64,000 nt of DNA from Vespula vulgaris (GCF_905475345.1 NC_066587.1:4339070-4403069); one strand, 5' to 3'. Numbered from the stretch's first letter, positions 11,381 to 24,694 are shown. The notes: a model not told the origin generated them from the letters alone. Made by a program: numbers and translations.

Positions 11381-13167
11381 ATGTTCCGATCGAAGGAGTT
11401 TCAACGTTCCGTTATGCCATTGATTATCGCTAATTCGATTGTTTGCACCGGTCTACTAGAATACTTCATTAATCGAACGATTCGAAGGATTGGCTTTGTT
11501 TATGCCATTTGTTGTATACTTTACTACACTACATTATTTTTTACGTTGAAGCAAATAATGGAGTTTTTTATAAACGATCAAGTGACAGAAATTTCAGGAA
11601 TAATGCTAAAATATTTTTATATTAATAATATTTTTGTCTATATCATAATAATTTCCGTTGGTTTAATGAGAAGTGAGGTAAAGATTTTACGATTAATTGA
11701 TGGTTTTTTCTTTTGAGTGATTATTAAATTATTAAGACCTATATATTATGTACAACGCCATAAATTAATTCTATTTTACAGCGGATGAAATTGTTTTTAC
11801 GACAACTCGAAATTTGTAGACAAGGAATTAATGAACTTAATCAATTGAAAAATTATTTTTCCGTTTTTCGGTATCAGTGTATCGCAGGCATAATTTTTAT
11901 TTTTATGATATCAGGCTTCATTATAATATCTATTATTTGGTTGTCCTATTTCAAGTTACCGTTAGACTACAGTTTTATATTACAGTATTTTTACTTCGAA
12001 ACTTATCCTGTCGCCGTAACGATGATTACCGATTTTACTATTATCTTTTGGATCAGGTAAGTGGATTATTTTATTTATTACAGAATAAAATAAATATTTG
12101 CAAAATCATAAATAGATATGTAAAAATCTTATTTGGTCAATTGAATGCTGTACTTCAAAATATGCTGACCACAACTATTGATTCTCCACAACATAAGAGA
12201 GTGCTTCGAATGAAAGATAACTGGGAAGATGATTCTTTGTTATCTACTATTTATCGAACGTATAAAGCGAATGAAAACCTCAAGAAATTAAAGAGAGTCA
12301 AGTAAGTAATTATTTCGAAAAAGTTTATTATTTTTTTTAAATTTTTACCAATTTTCTCTTATTCTTTTCATTAAAGACAAATCCATTTGGAATTAATAAA
12401 ATGTGCCGGAATTATAAACGAGGCTTATGGATTACAAATTCTTATGTCCATGTCTTCATCCGTTTTTATTATCATTGTATTTTTATACAATTTATATAGT
12501 ATTGGAATTACGAATAAATATGACAATTGGATGAAAGATTCTTGTGGACAGATTTATTGGATATTTTGTTTTTTCTTCAAAATCTTTGCAATAAACAACA
12601 TATGCGAGAGAACAATGACAGAAGTATGTTCTTTTTAACAATTCCTGTTCTTTTTTCTTTTTTGTATCCAATATTTACAAAATGTAGAATTCATTGCTGC
12701 ATTGAAAGATGTTAATAGAAGCACATATTGATTTCCGTTATTTTGTTATATGCTGCGAACACTGGAGACATTCTTTACGAATTGTATGAACCTTCGACCA
12801 GCCGTAAATTTCGTGATGAAGTAAGAAACAATTTTTATCAATTTTTAATATTGAAATGTATATAGAACATATAAAATCTATAATTATTTTTTTCAGATTC
12901 ATGATGTTATGTACCAACTGGTTCAGAATCGTTTGAAGTTTACAGCATGCGGTTTTTATGATATAAATCATACATTTATATACACTGTACGTTGAAAATA
13001 TGATCATTGATTTCTTTTACTTTTCATTTTATAAAAATTTAATATCCTTGTACATATTCTAGATTATCGGTTCGATTACTACCTTTCTCGTTATTTTAAT
13101 TCAACTCGGAGATAAACCTAATGTATTTAATGGATCTAATATAAATACTTCAATGTCGACGATATAA
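11381..13167 (+). CDS. Gustatory receptor, type T2 (GR-5)
   Basis: Exons are 11381-11677, 11782-12056, 12116-12301, 12377-12623, 12752-12820, 12897-12986 and 13063-13167, giving 422 residues. The N-terminal 65 or so residues match GR-3 exactly. Unlike most paralogues, intron 2 has a standard GT donor (GTAAGT at 12057). In the signature the tyrosine is replaced: TTFLVILIQ. Intron 4 ends TATAT before G12752; a TAG at 12716-12718 would give an 11-codon-longer, in-frame exon 5. The tail ends ATGTCGACGATATAA, matching other T2 genes. It is apparently intact. Confidence 0.87.
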
Positions 13168-13660
13168 ATAATGAATAAAAATGATTCTTCAATCGACAAA
13201 TGTATCGTACGTATTAAATAATACTTCAAACGGTATTATATTTTATTCTGCAATATGGCTTTTCACTTTCTATATATCAATGAAATAAGAAAAGAAAAAG
13301 AAAAATATTGAAAGACGGTAAAAGATAACGATTTTTTATTAATTTCTATATGCTAAAAAGATAATATTTATAAGTTTGTTTAATCGAACAATCACATAGA
13401 GGAAAAAAGAAATTCTTATCTCTTCGAGGAACTTAGGTCAGGATAATATTCAATAGAAACGTAATATAATATAACGCAAGCAATGAGTTTTATGCGGTCG
13501 TAGTGTTTCATCAAAACTCCCCGGAGAATGTTCCGCACTCATTTTTTTTCTCCAAACTTTGAATAACAAATTGCTCCATCAATCCATTGAAAATAAATAG
13601 TGCTTTTAGGAGAAAAAGAAAAAAATAAATACAGCTGTTCTTTCGAAGAATATTTTAAAA
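13168..13660 (+). promoter_or_regulatory. T2 3' flank and T1 upstream region of GR-6
   Basis: T2 3' flank is followed at 13,440-13,545 by the T1 upstream block (GATAATATTCAATAGAAACG, CAAGCAATGAGTTTTATGC, TCATCAAAACTCC). This is about 85-90% like the block before GR-4 by eye. No gene is seen. Confidence 0.5.
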
Positions 13661-15405
13661 ATGTCTCTTTCGGCTGAACTACGACGTAATATCAAACCGT
13701 TGATAATAATGAACTCGATTTTTATTACTGGTTTGCTTGAATATTTCATCGATGATAAGATTAATAAGATCGGCATGTTTTATGCTTTCTTCTCTATCAT
13801 TTTTTATATTTCCATTACCTTTGTATCTTCCTTCTTGATAAGAGATCTTTTAAACATAAAATCGTACCTTTTACAAATTATTTATGTGTTATATATTTAC
13901 AATGGTTATATCACTTATGTTGCTACTATTATCATTGGGATTCTGAGAAGAAAGGTATGTTCTTTTAATTTATTCAATTCATTGAGATTTTTACCTTATC
14001 CTCAATTATTTTTTGCAGAAAGTGAGACGTTTCACAATACAAGTAGAAAATTGTATTCGAACTATGCACCAATTGAATATACCCATGAATTTATCTAAAT
14101 ATTTTTTACAGCAATGTTATATAATGTTATTCTTGGTTTTTATCTTAATAGCTCTGATAATAGTCAATTATCACTGGTTAATATTATTTGAAATTAATCC
14201 CTGGATAATTTTTCGTTTCTTTTATCTCCAAATTTATCCCTTTATCGTATGGTTAATAACCGATGTTACTTTCGTATTTTGGATGGGGCAAGTAGAAAGT
14301 TTGTTATTTATAATACAAAAGTTAATATTTAATAATTTTTAATGATACTTAAATCAAAAATAGGAATATACAGATAAAATTTAGTCAATTGAACGAATTA
14401 CTAAAAAACATGCTTACAACTACCATTGATTCCCCGCAACATAAAAGAATTCTTTGGATAAGGAATAACAGGAAGAACGATTCTCCGTCATCTAATATTC
14501 ATCGAACGGACAAATCGAACAAAGACATTATCACTATTAAAAAAACCAAGTAATTATTATTATATATTGCAATTTTATAAAAAATGTTCTTTTATTTTTT
14601 ATATTTTTCTTTTTTTTTATATTGTAGGGAGATACATTTGGAATTAATCAAGTGTGCTCGGAAGATAAACGATGCGTACGGCTTACATATTTTATTTTCC
14701 ATACTAACAGCCACAATTTTAATTATTATTACAGCTTACAATGATTATTATTACTTATTAACTCAAAGCTACTATGTGGTACCCTTACGATCCTTTATTT
14801 ATTTATTTTGGATTTCTTACTTTGCGTTCAAGATCATTATTGTAAGCTATGTCTGTGCAAGAACTGTAACGAAGGTATATGTTCTTTGAGTATTTATTGT
14901 TTTCTTCTTTTGTTATAAAATTTTTTTTTTCATATATCTACGATATATCGAAGGAAATAAGTATTGATATTATGTCATATTTCTTTACATGCGACAAATA
15001 CCGGAGATATTCTTTGTGAATTGTACGAACCTTCAACTAGCAATGAATTTCGTGCTGAGGTAATTATTGATAAAAATAAATTTACTGCAAAATTAATATC
15101 AATATCTTATGATACTTCTAGATCCGTGACTTTACATTACAACTTATTCAAAATCCATTGTCATTTACAATCTGTGGCTTTTTTGATCTGGACTATACAT
15201 TGATACGTAATGTATGTCAAACGCATAATTTTTATTATTGATTTTTAAATTTATATTTATATTATACACGACTAATATAGATTATTTTTAGGTGATCGCT
15301 ACCGTCATAACTTATCTCGTTATTCTCATCCAAATGGGAAATATACCATCAGAATTTATCGTTGAAAATTCAACATTAATAACTAATGATTCGAGAAAAA
15401 TTTAA
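13661..15405 (+). CDS. Gustatory receptor, type T1 (GR-6)
   Basis: Exons are 13661-13954, 14019-14287, 14364-14549, 14628-14874, 14991-15059, 15122-15211 and 15292-15405, giving 422 residues. It is the closest relative of GR-4; exon 2, exon 5 and exon 6 are almost identical to it. Three oddities stand out. The exon 2 end reads GG|GCAAGT instead of AG|GCAAGT, turning the conserved Arg at the junction into Gly and weakening an already non-standard GC donor. The usual Glu ending exon 4 (TVTE or TMTE) is Lys (TVTK). The signature reads ITYLVILIQ. Intron 4 has no frame-compatible AG (ACAT before G14991) and an upstream in-frame TAA. It has an open frame throughout, but it is the T1 copy most likely to be losing function. 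Confidence 0.83.
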
Positions 15406-16040
15406 AATCAATGTTACGTTCATATTAATTTGGAACGCTATATATTATCTTGGTAATTCTTATAGCATTCAAATATTTATAGTAACCTGTTTAGATTTCT
15501 CTTAGAATTCACGTGTAGTTTTTATAGTAAATATACATATATTATTGCTAAATGTATGAATATTCTATTATGTCTGCTATAAGTTGTGTCCATCGAAAAC
15601 AAACAAACATTGCGAGACTTGCTAGAGATGCAATGATTAGGGAGGCAATAACCGGAATATAGAATAAAACTTATTAAATTAATTTATTCAATTGTATGTT
15701 CAAATAGATAATTTTTATTAGTCAAGTAAAAGTAACACTATATCGAATCGCATTTTAATTATTTTTAATTGATCTATTGTAGTGGCCTTGTTCAACATGT
15801 GCAATGTAATTTTTTCTTATTTAAATATTTCTAATTTAATTTAATTTTCTCGACAGTTTCGTTGTCAGTATTGTCATTATTGTTTTCGAGTACTATTTTG
15901 AATTTACTTGAAAATTTGAACTTAGTAGACCGTTTTATGTAGAATTCTGTAGAATGTCTAAAAGTTTCAGTAATATGTAAAACATATAGAAATTCTGAAA
16001 ATGGGAATATATTTTTACTTTTTAAGCACAAACGTTTTAT
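15406..16040 (+). pseudogene. Relic of a T3 receptor (d), mainly its 5' flank
   Basis: After T1 3' flank, about 15,780-15,900 resembles the T3 upstream flank (GTGCAATGTAATTTTTTCTT, then CAGTTTCGTTGTCAGTATTG; compare 5,515-5,565 and 24,245-24,300). I cannot recognise T3 coding exons in it. The minus-strand open frame at 15,831-16,031 has no GR or other recognisable features and is treated as chance. Confidence 0.45.
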
Positions 16041-16443
16041 AAAATGACAAAGAAAAATAAATGTTCTTCTACTTTAATAGCGATAAAATGTAACGTCGAT
16101 AACATATTTCGTTTAATAAATAATTTCTTATTGATTTCCATTAGATAACGAGGTAATATCTCTTAAACGAAGAGATAAGGGTAAAGAAGATATTTAATAT
16201 GATGAAAAACGTAGGCTGAATAACAAAGTGGTACTTTGTATACCAAGCAAAATGCAAGTCATAGTAGTATTTATTCTGAAAACATGGAGTATAATAAGAA
16301 CAGGTCGACCAGTAATAAGAATTAGTATCGTTCGAAAATTCCAGCAAGAAGACGTTTGAAAAATTCTTAGAAAAGAAACTTTAAAGCTTTTTTTAAAATT
16401 AAAAAGTGATATTGGTAATAAGACAATTAAAAAAACATTTAAA
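16041..16443 (+). promoter_or_regulatory. T2 upstream region of GR-7
   Basis: It carries the T2 flank blocks: AGATAACGAGGTAATATCTC, CAAGCAAAATGCAAGTCATA and AAAATTAAAAAGTGATATTG before the start. The minus-strand frame at 16,141-16,347 lies across these conserved non-coding blocks and is not a gene. Confidence 0.4.
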
Positions 16444-17958
16444 ATGTTCCGATCGAAAGAGTTTCAACGGGCTGTTATGCCATTGATTATCGTGAATTCG
16501 ATCTTTTATATTGGATTATTAGAATACTTCGTTGATAGAAGAATTCGCACGATTGGTTTTTTTTATGTCATTGGTTATTTAATTTACTACAGTATATTAA
16601 TTTATACGTTTAAGGATATAGTACTTATGTTTAGAAATGCTCAAGAGACAAAAATGTCAGGAATAATAACATACATTCAGTTTTTTGAATACACCTTTCT
16701 CTATATCATACTAGTTTTCATTGGTATAGCGAAAAGGCAGGTAAAGATATTGAATTGACAAATTTTTTCTTTAAGTAGTTATTGTATTATTAAGAGATAT
16801 ATATTACATACAATAATAGTTGAACAACTCGATAAATTAATTCATTTTTATAGCGGATAAAATTGTTCGTACAACAATTGGAAAATTGTACCCAAGCAGT
16901 TAATGATATAAACGTGTCGCGAAAATATTTTTCTCTTTTTCGTTATCAGTGTATCACAAGTGTAATTTTAATTATTATGATAACATACATAGTTACAAGC
17001 AATGTTCTTTGTCTTTCTTATTATAAATTATCATTAAATTACGGTTTAAAATTACAATACTTTTACTTCACAAGTAATCCTACCATAACAATGATGATCA
17101 TCGACTTTAATTTTGTCTTTTGGATGAGGCAAGTCAATTGTTCCATTCATTATAAGAAGAAATTCATATTTACTGGATATAACGAGTGATTTTAATTAGA
17201 TGTATAAAGATGAAATTTGTTCAATTGAATGCTATACTTCAAAACATGCTGACGACAACTGTCTATTCTCCACAACATAAGAGAGTGCTTCGAATGGAAG
17301 ATGATTCTTCGTTCTCTACTATTTATCGAACGTACAAAACAAATGAGGACTTAGTAAAATTAAAAAAAGTCAAGTAAGTCACTGACGATTAGTTTGAAAC
17401 GATATATTATTCTTCTTCGATTTTCAATAATTTTCTTTTATTCTTTTCATTAAAGACAAATCCATTTAGAATTGATAAAATGTGCTAGAATTGTAAACGG
17501 GACTTATGGATTACAAATTCTTATGTCCATATTTTCATCCGTCATATGTATCACTACATTGTCATACAATCTATATACTATCTTAATTACAAACAAAAAT
17601 AACGATCGTCTAGTACCGTTATGTATGGAGATATTTTGGATTTTTCATTTTATCATGAAGATTTTTGTAATAAACAACATATGCGAGACAACGATGACAG
17701 AAGTATGTTCTCTTTAACTATACTTATTCTTTTTTTATTTTTTTTTCTTGATAATGTATCTGATATTTTCAAAATGTACAATTTCTTTTTGAAATTTTGT
17801 TTTGGAACTTTGAGAAATGTTAATAGAAGTCCATATTCAATTCTTTTATTTTTCTATATGCCATGAATACTGGAGACATTCTTTATGAATTATATGAACC
17901 TTCAACCAGCAGTAAATTTCATGATGAAGTAAGAAATAATTGTTATTTTTTAATATTG

Positions 17959-18006
<48 letters not shown>

Positions 18007-18305
18007 TAAAATCTATAATTGTTACTTTCAGATTCGTAATTTTACAATTCAACTACTCCAAAATCGTTTGACGTTTACCGCTTGCGGATTCTTTGATCTA
18101 GATCATTCATTAATATACAGTGTAAGTCGAAAATGTGATTTTTGAGATATTTTTTATCTTTCCGTTTTATGAGAATGTAATATTTCCATATATATTCTAG
18201 TCAATTGGTTTAATTACTACCTATCTCATCATTCTTCTTCAAGTTGGAGATAAACCTAGAATATTACTCAACAATACGAACTATAATTCAACGCCAATGA
18301 TATAA
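16444..18305 (+). CDS. Gustatory receptor, type T2 (GR-7)
   Basis: Exons are 16444-16740, 16854-17128, 17200-17373, 17456-17702, 17860-17928, 18032-18121 and 18201-18305, giving 418 residues. Exon 3 is 12 bp shorter than in other T2 genes: the four residues corresponding to DNWE are missing after VLRM, without breaking the frame. The exon 3 start reads RCIKMKF rather than RYIKxKF. Intron 2 has a GC donor (17129). Intron 4 is nearly identical to that of GR-3 over its 3' half and ends TATAT before G17860, with an alternative in-frame TAG at 17824-17826. The signature is TTYLIILLQ. Intron 5 carries an (AT)n run. Confidence 0.87.
17959..18000. repeat. (AT)n microsatellite in intron 5 of GR-7
   Basis: This is an uninterrupted TA dinucleotide run of about 40 bp within the 103-bp intron between exons 5 and 6. 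Confidence 0.95.
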
Positions 18306-19270
18306 CAAGTGAATTATAATTTCTTTATCCAATAAATGTATTGTATGTAATGCACAATATTTTATATAGTACAATATTTTTTTTACTTGATACCTTTTCA
18401 TCTTTTTATTTTTTCTTGGTTAATAAAGAAAAATAAGAAAAAAAATAGGAAGGAAAATAGAAAAGGATAATTAATAATTTCTTATTCACTTTTATGAAGT
18501 AAGGAGGTAATATTTGTAATTCGTTTCATTCAACGATTAAAGTAAAATTCCGAACTGAATGTATTAACTATGCCAAATAAATTTCGTATCTAGTCATAAT
18601 TTTCTCTATTTAAGGAAGAAAAATAATTTGCAATCTTTTCTTCTCTTTTCTCCAATAATATTAAATGTTTTTTTATAAGGGGAAGTAATTTCCCGATAAT
18701 TTTCATATAGATCGAATGAAACATGTTTACTGTATTTTTTTTTTTTCATATACAAATTTTTCTAAAGAGATACTTTTTTCTAAATTTTTGACAATTAGTT
18801 AGTGAATCTTAAAATATTTTTCTTTTTTCTTTGGATACTTATAATAATGTTCTATACGTAAGTAATAAAAAATTTAGCACAACAGATATTATTTTTTTCC
18901 AAATTTAATTTCTCGTCAATTTAAATACTCTTATATTATAGTATTATTTTAAATAAAATTTCTTAAAAGAAAAATATAAATACAAAGTACAGATCTTAAT
19001 CTAATAAACGAATAATTTTTTCCATTCATAATCAATTAAAAATAGAAAAAAGTGAAAAGTAAGAAAATTAGGTAGAGCCTGCATAAAAGATTGTAGAAGA
19101 CACATGAAACATACACGCATTGATTTTACATTTAATTAACACGATTTTGTTATTTTCATATAATTTTTTATATAAAATAAAATGGCAAAAATAAATAAAT
19201 ATTTTTATTCTCTTTAAGTCTAATAGTCTCCTTTAATAATGATAAAATCGTTACGTTATTACGTCAATAT
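18306..19270 (+). pseudogene. Lost T1 gene and T3 5'-flank relic (intergenic)
   Basis: T2 3' flank is followed at about 18,480-18,560 by the outermost part of a T1 5' flank (GTAAGGAGGTAATATTTGTA, then TCGTTTCATTCAACGAT). There is no T1 coding sequence after it. About 18,900-19,030 resembles the T3 far-upstream flank (TTTCTCGTCAATTTAAATAC, then CAAAGTACAGATCTTAATCTA; compare 5,310-5,415 and 24,030-24,150). No exons are visible. The cassette order predicts one T1 and one T3 here, and both appear to have been deleted. Confidence 0.4.
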
Positions 19271-19612
19271 AACGTACTACTAATAAAACAATTTTATTGA
19301 TTTTCATTTGATGATAAGATAATATGTATAAATATTAAATAATGCCTTCCATAGAAAAGAAAGAAAAAAAAAAGAACGAAGAAGATAGAAGAGATAGGGT
19401 AAATAGAAGTTTTGCTCCGAACTAACAATGGAGACATAATATTATGAATTACGATAACACTGGAATGTAATAAGAATGGAAAGACTAATAATAAAAGTTA
19501 GTATCACTCGAAAACTCCACTAAGAAATCGCGAGAAATTTTAAGAATCTATCAAGTTTTTCTTGAAAGTAAAAAGTGTTATTTTCAATAGGAAAATTATA
19601 AAAATTTTTTAA

Positions 19613-21445
19613 ATGTTTCGACTAAAAGAGTTTCAACGTTCTTTATTGCCATTGATTATCGCGAATTCGATCGTTTCCACTGGCCTATTAGAATATTTCG
19701 TTAATCAAATAATTTGTATGATTGGTTTTATTTATATAATTTGTGGTTTAGTTTATTACATTTCCTTATTTAATACGTTTAAAAATACATTAGATATTTT
19801 TAAAAGCGCTCAAACGACAAATATAGCAAAAATAATATCCGCATTAACGTTTATCGAAAACCCCCTTCTCTATATCATAACAATTTTCATTGGTTTAATA
19901 AGAAGAAAGGTAGAATGTTTTCTATTAATTGACAAATTTTTATTTAAGTAATTATTGCATCACTGAGAATAATATATTGTAGATATAACGATAATTAAAT
20001 AACTCAGTAAATTAATTTACTTTTATAGCAAGTAAAATTGTTCGTAAAACAATTGGAAAATTGTACACGAAGAATCGATGAACTAAACATACCGAAAAAT
20101 TATTCCTCTCTTTTACGGTATCAATGTATCGTAGGCATATTTGCCATTTTTTTGACATTAGGCTTAATTATTGACGATATATATTGGTACTTTGATATTG
20201 ATTTATCATTCAGCTACAGTTTAATGTTACAATTCTATTATTACGACAATTATGCTTTCATTGTAATGATGATCGTTAATTTTACTTTTGTTTTTTGGAT
20301 CAGGCAAGTCAATCAATTTATTTTCTACAAAAAATGATCAATTTTATTAAATCTAACGAATGACTTCACGTAGATATATAAAAATCAAATTTGGTCAATT
20401 AAATGCGGTACTCCAAAACATGCTAACAACAAATCTGAATTCCCCACAACATAAGAGAATGCTGCGAATGAAGAATAACTGGGAAAATGAATCTTCGTTA
20501 TCTACTATTTATCGAACATACAAAACTAATAAGAACCTTATAACATTAAAGAGATTCAAGTAAGTCACTATCATTAATGCGAAACCGTTCATTATTCTTC
20601 TTGGATTTTTAACAATTTTCTCTTCTTCCTTTTATTACAGACAAATCCATTTGGAATTGATAAAATGTGCCAGAATTATAAACGAGGCATACGGATTACA
20701 CATTCTTATATCCATATCTATATCGGTTATATATATTGTAACAATATTGCACGGTTTATATACTACATTAATTTCAAACGAATATCACTCTTGGATAAGA
20801 GAATACTGTAAGCGTTTTTATTGGATTATCTTTTTTGTCATCCAGATTTTTGCGATAAGCAATATATGCGAAACAACAATGACAGAAGTATGTTTTTTTT
20901 ACACGTTATTCATTCTTTCTTTTTTGTTTTATCATATATCTGATATTTGCAAAATGTACAATTTTTTGAATCTTTGGGAAAGTTCAATAAAAGTACATAT
21001 TTATTTTGTTTATTTTTCCATATGCCGTGGTAACTGGAGACATTCTGTATGAATTATATGAACCTTCCACCAGTAAGACATTTCGCGATGAAGTAAGAAA
21101 CGATACCTATCATTGTGTAATATTAAATTATATACTAAATGTGTAATTTTTTGTTTCAGATTCGTGATTTTACGTTTCAATTAATTCAAAATCGTTTGAC
21201 CTTCACCGCCTGCGGATTCTACGATTTAGATCATACACTTATATATAACGTAAGTTGGAAATGTGGAAATTCCTTTGATTTTTTATATTTTTCATTTTAT
21301 AAGAATTTTGATATCTTTTTGCATTTTGTAGGCGATCAGTTTCATTACTACCTATCTCGTTATTCTTATGCAAATCGGAGATAAACCAGTATTCTTCGAT
21401 GATACGAATTATAATTCAACGTCGATAACAGAACGAATGAATTAA
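19613..21445 (+). CDS. Gustatory receptor, type T2 (GR-8)
   Basis: Exons are 19613-19909, 20029-20303, 20374-20559, 20641-20887, 21024-21092, 21160-21249 and 21332-21445, giving 425 residues. It starts MFRLKEFQRSLLPLIIANSI and has the signature TTYLVILMQ. The C-terminus is three residues longer than in other T2 genes because the usual ATATAA end has become ATAACAGAACG and runs on to a later stop. Intron 2 has a GC donor (20304); intron 3 has a clean TTATTACAG acceptor. Intron 4 ends CATAT before G21024; an AAAAG at 20993 would give a 10-codon-longer in-frame exon 5. The upstream T2 flank occupies about 19,270-19,612. Confidence 0.87.
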
Positions 21446-21946
21446 AACGTTCCTTTAGACGATAAATGCATAACACGTAGTCGACATTATTTTAATCAGT
21501 ATTATATATTGCTTTACGTCACATTTATTCATTTTTTTGTGTCAATAAAATTGTGTTAATAAAAAAAGAAAAAGAAAAAAGAATAAATAGAGAGATGTAC
21601 AAGAGAAGATAACATTTGCGTAACGAATAATTTTTTATTAATATCTATGAAATAAAAAGTTAATGACTAATTTATTTTATTGAATTATCGCGCATAGTAA
21701 AATGTTAGTTCGCACCTCTTCTAACTCGAACATAGTAACGGAAACAATGAGCCGTAGTATCACATCAAAACTCTGGAAAGAATGTTCTACGTTCGTCATT
21801 TTTCTACGAACCAAGTTTTTCGATCAGTGTGTTTGAAATAATTAATCCTTTTGAGGGAATAGGAAGAAAAAACATTACAAGTAATAATAATAAATAAATA
21901 AGAAAATAAAAAACTTCAAGAGAATAACTTGAAAAATATCTTAGAA
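21446..21946 (+). promoter_or_regulatory. T2 3' flank and T1 upstream region of GR-9
   Basis: The 3' flank of GR-8 runs to about 21,650. A T1 upstream block lies around 21,700-21,800 (ACCTCTTCTAACTCGAACAT, AACAATGAGCCGTAGTATCA, CATCAAAACTCTGGAAAGAA), followed by an A-rich leader. It has lost the ATATCCAATA part seen before the other T1 genes. Confidence 0.45.
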
Positions 21947-23650
21947 ATGTCACTTTCGGCTAAATTTCGACATAGCATCAAACCGTTGATAATAATGAAT
22001 TCGATTTTCACTACTGGTTTAGTGGAATATTTCGTCAATGATAATATTAACGCGATTGGTACAGTTTATGCTTTCTTCTCTCTAATTTTCTACATTTTGA
22101 TTGCCAGTACACTTCCGTTTTCCACGCAAATTAGTTTTCGCGATGAACGACCATTACTGATACGATTAACGCGGCAATTGCATATTTATAGCGGCTATGT
22201 ATTTTACATTATTAACATTATCGCTGGGATTCTCAGAAGAAAGGTAAAGTTCTTTGTCCTCTTAATTTATTGAATTTATCCAAATGCTATCTTAATCCAT
22301 TCTTCGTTATCTTTTGCAGAAAGTGAGACGTTTTATGTTGCAAATAGAAACTTGCGTTCGAACTATGGATCAACTTAATATTCCGATGAATTCGTCTAAA
22401 TGTTTTTGGCAACAATGCTATTTAATATTATTCTTGGTTTTTATCTTAATAATTATGATAGTATCGGATCATCGATGGTTAATATTGATCAAGACAAAGT
22501 ACTGGATATTAATTTTTTTTTACCTCGAACGTTATCCCTTTTTCACGTGGTTATTATCCGATTTTACTCTCGTGTTCTGGATCAGGTAAGTAATTCTTTT
22601 GGTCTATCATAAAACAACTCAATATTTATCTAATTTAATTTATTGACGCCCAAACTTAAAGTAGATATGTAAAGATAAAATTTAATCAATTGAATGAACT
22701 ACTAAAAAACATGCTTACGACTACTATCGATTCACCGCAACATAAAAGAGTCCTTCGAATGAGAAAGAATGATTCTCCGTCATTTGATATTCATCAAAAG
22801 TATAAATTGAATGAAGACGTCATCAAGATAAAAAAAGCCAAGTAAATATATTATAGCGAAATTTTATAACAAAACTTTTTTGATTTTCTCTGTTTTTCAT
22901 TTTTTATCGTAGAGAGATACATCTGGAATTAATCAAATGTGCTAGAAATACAAACGATGCGTATAATTTACATATTTTAATGTCTATACCAGCAACTTTC
23001 ATTTTTATTATTTCTCTGATTTACCATGTATACTATTATTTAATGGCTAAGGAGTATCGTACGCAACCCATAAAATCCTATATTTATTTATATTGGATTT
23101 CTTATTTTGGATTGAAAGTTATCACAGTATGTTATATATGTGCAACAACTGTAACAGAGGTATATTAATTGAATATTCATTACTTTTTTATTTTGTTATA
23201 ATTTTTTTTCAACAAAATATCAAAGGAAATAAGTATTGATATCATGTCATATTTCTTTACATGCGGCGAACACCGGAGATATCCTTTGTGAATTGTATGA
23301 ACCGTCAACCAGCAAAAAATTTCGTGCTGAGGTAATAATTGATAAAAGCAAATTTAATAGAAATTAATCTTAATTTTTTTACTTCTAGATCCGTGACTTT
23401 ACCTTACAACTTATTCAAAATCCATTATCATTTACATCATATGGCTTTTTTGATCTCGGCTATACATTGATACGTAGCGTATGTTCAAAGCATAATTTTT
23501 ACGTAATCGATTATATTATAGATAACTAATATTGATAATTTTTAGATGATCGGTACTGTAACGACTTATCTCATTATTCTCATTCAAGTTGGGGACCTAT
23601 CATCACAAGTTTTTTTTCATAATTCGACGTTATCCATTAGTGATTTGTGA
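21947..23650 (+). CDS. Gustatory receptor, type T1 (GR-9)
   Basis: Exons are 21947-22243, 22320-22585, 22665-22841, 22913-23159, 23263-23331, 23389-23478 and 23546-23650, giving 416 residues. The ATG at 21947 (MSLSAKFRHSIKPLI) matches the T1 start; an in-frame TTG at 21929 is not needed. Exon 2 is one codon shorter and exon 3 three codons shorter than in other T1 genes, both in frame. Intron 2 has a standard GT donor (GTAAGTAA at 22586). Intron 4 ends ACAT before G23263, with an upstream in-frame TAA. In exon 6 the usual TACG or TTCG is SYG. The signature is TTYLIILIQ. The gene is intact. Confidence 0.87.
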
Positions 23651-24694
23651 GAAATTTAATATCACTATTATGTGTAGGTTCATTTAGAAATATGCACAAT
23701 GTTTGAAAATTGAATCTTAATAATTTCCGCAGCATGAAATATTTATAGTAATCTGTGTATGTTACTTTTTTAACACTCTATATTATGTTTATAGCACACA
23801 TGTTGATGCTAAAAAATGTGAATACTATCATATTCTGTTATATACGATAGACGAAGCAATAAAAGTATGAATTATGTAATACAACAAAATTTTTTCATTT
23901 CTTTTCTGAAAATTTGTTGTAATTAACAAATTGTCAAAGAAAGATATTCAAAAAAGAAAAAACAACCATATTATCGATTTTCACAAAGAAGGATTCAGAC
24001 ACAAACTATATCTATCCAACTGGTTAATTTCTCGTTAATCTCCATACTCTTATCTTGCATAATACAATTTTTCATAATATTTTTTGCAAGATAAATAGGA
24101 CTTTGAAGTACAGATGTCATTTGAATAAATGAATAAATAATATGATTGATTATAAGATCGATTAGATAATTCTTCTAATCGAATAATAGTACGGCTAAAT
24201 TGAAATAGACTTTAATGATTTTTCATTGCCTATTACAATAACCTACGTGGAACGTAATGCTTTTTATATCTTGATAGTTTCTTTTTCAGTACTGTTATTA
24301 TTATTTCTTTTTTATACTAAAGCTTTTCATTTAATTTATATTTTATAAAAAAAAGAATATAATAAGAAATACAATAAAAAAAATGTCAGCAAGAATATGA
24401 TACTTCTCTTTTTATCCTTTCACTGTCTTACACATTGTTACGAATTATTCATAATAATGGTATATTACGAAAAAGAGCATTATCGACTCGATAAGTTTCA
24501 CAGCGCCATACTCGAGCAACTAGAACGCATTATCATAATATCCTTCGAAGATATCTCATCGGTCTCCGTAGACGTCTTACAAAATAAGAGAACTAAAAAG
24601 ATAAAGGATTAGATCTTTTCGAATTAACTTATCCACTATGCAAAAAAAATGTGATTTGATTGTTGACAAATAAAAAAGACAACGAAATAGCACT
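23651..24694 (+). promoter_or_regulatory. T1 3' flank and T3 upstream region of GR-10
   Basis: The T1 3' flank runs to about 23,930. From 23,985 on, the sequence is shared with other T3 loci (5,180-5,690 and 29,280-29,800; the part from 24,320 also with 32,820-33,211). It includes GAACGTAATGC-TTTTATATC, a TTTCATTTAATTTATATTTTA tract and GACAACGAAATAGC just before the start. The 71-codon frame at 24,397-24,612 inside it is broken in the paralogous copies and is judged non-coding. Confidence 0.45.

Noticed and set aside
24397..24612. 71-codon frame upstream of the T3 gene GR-10
   Set aside because: The homologous flanks at 29,490-29,700 and 32,920-33,130 break the frame with stops and indels, so the conservation is of DNA, not protein.
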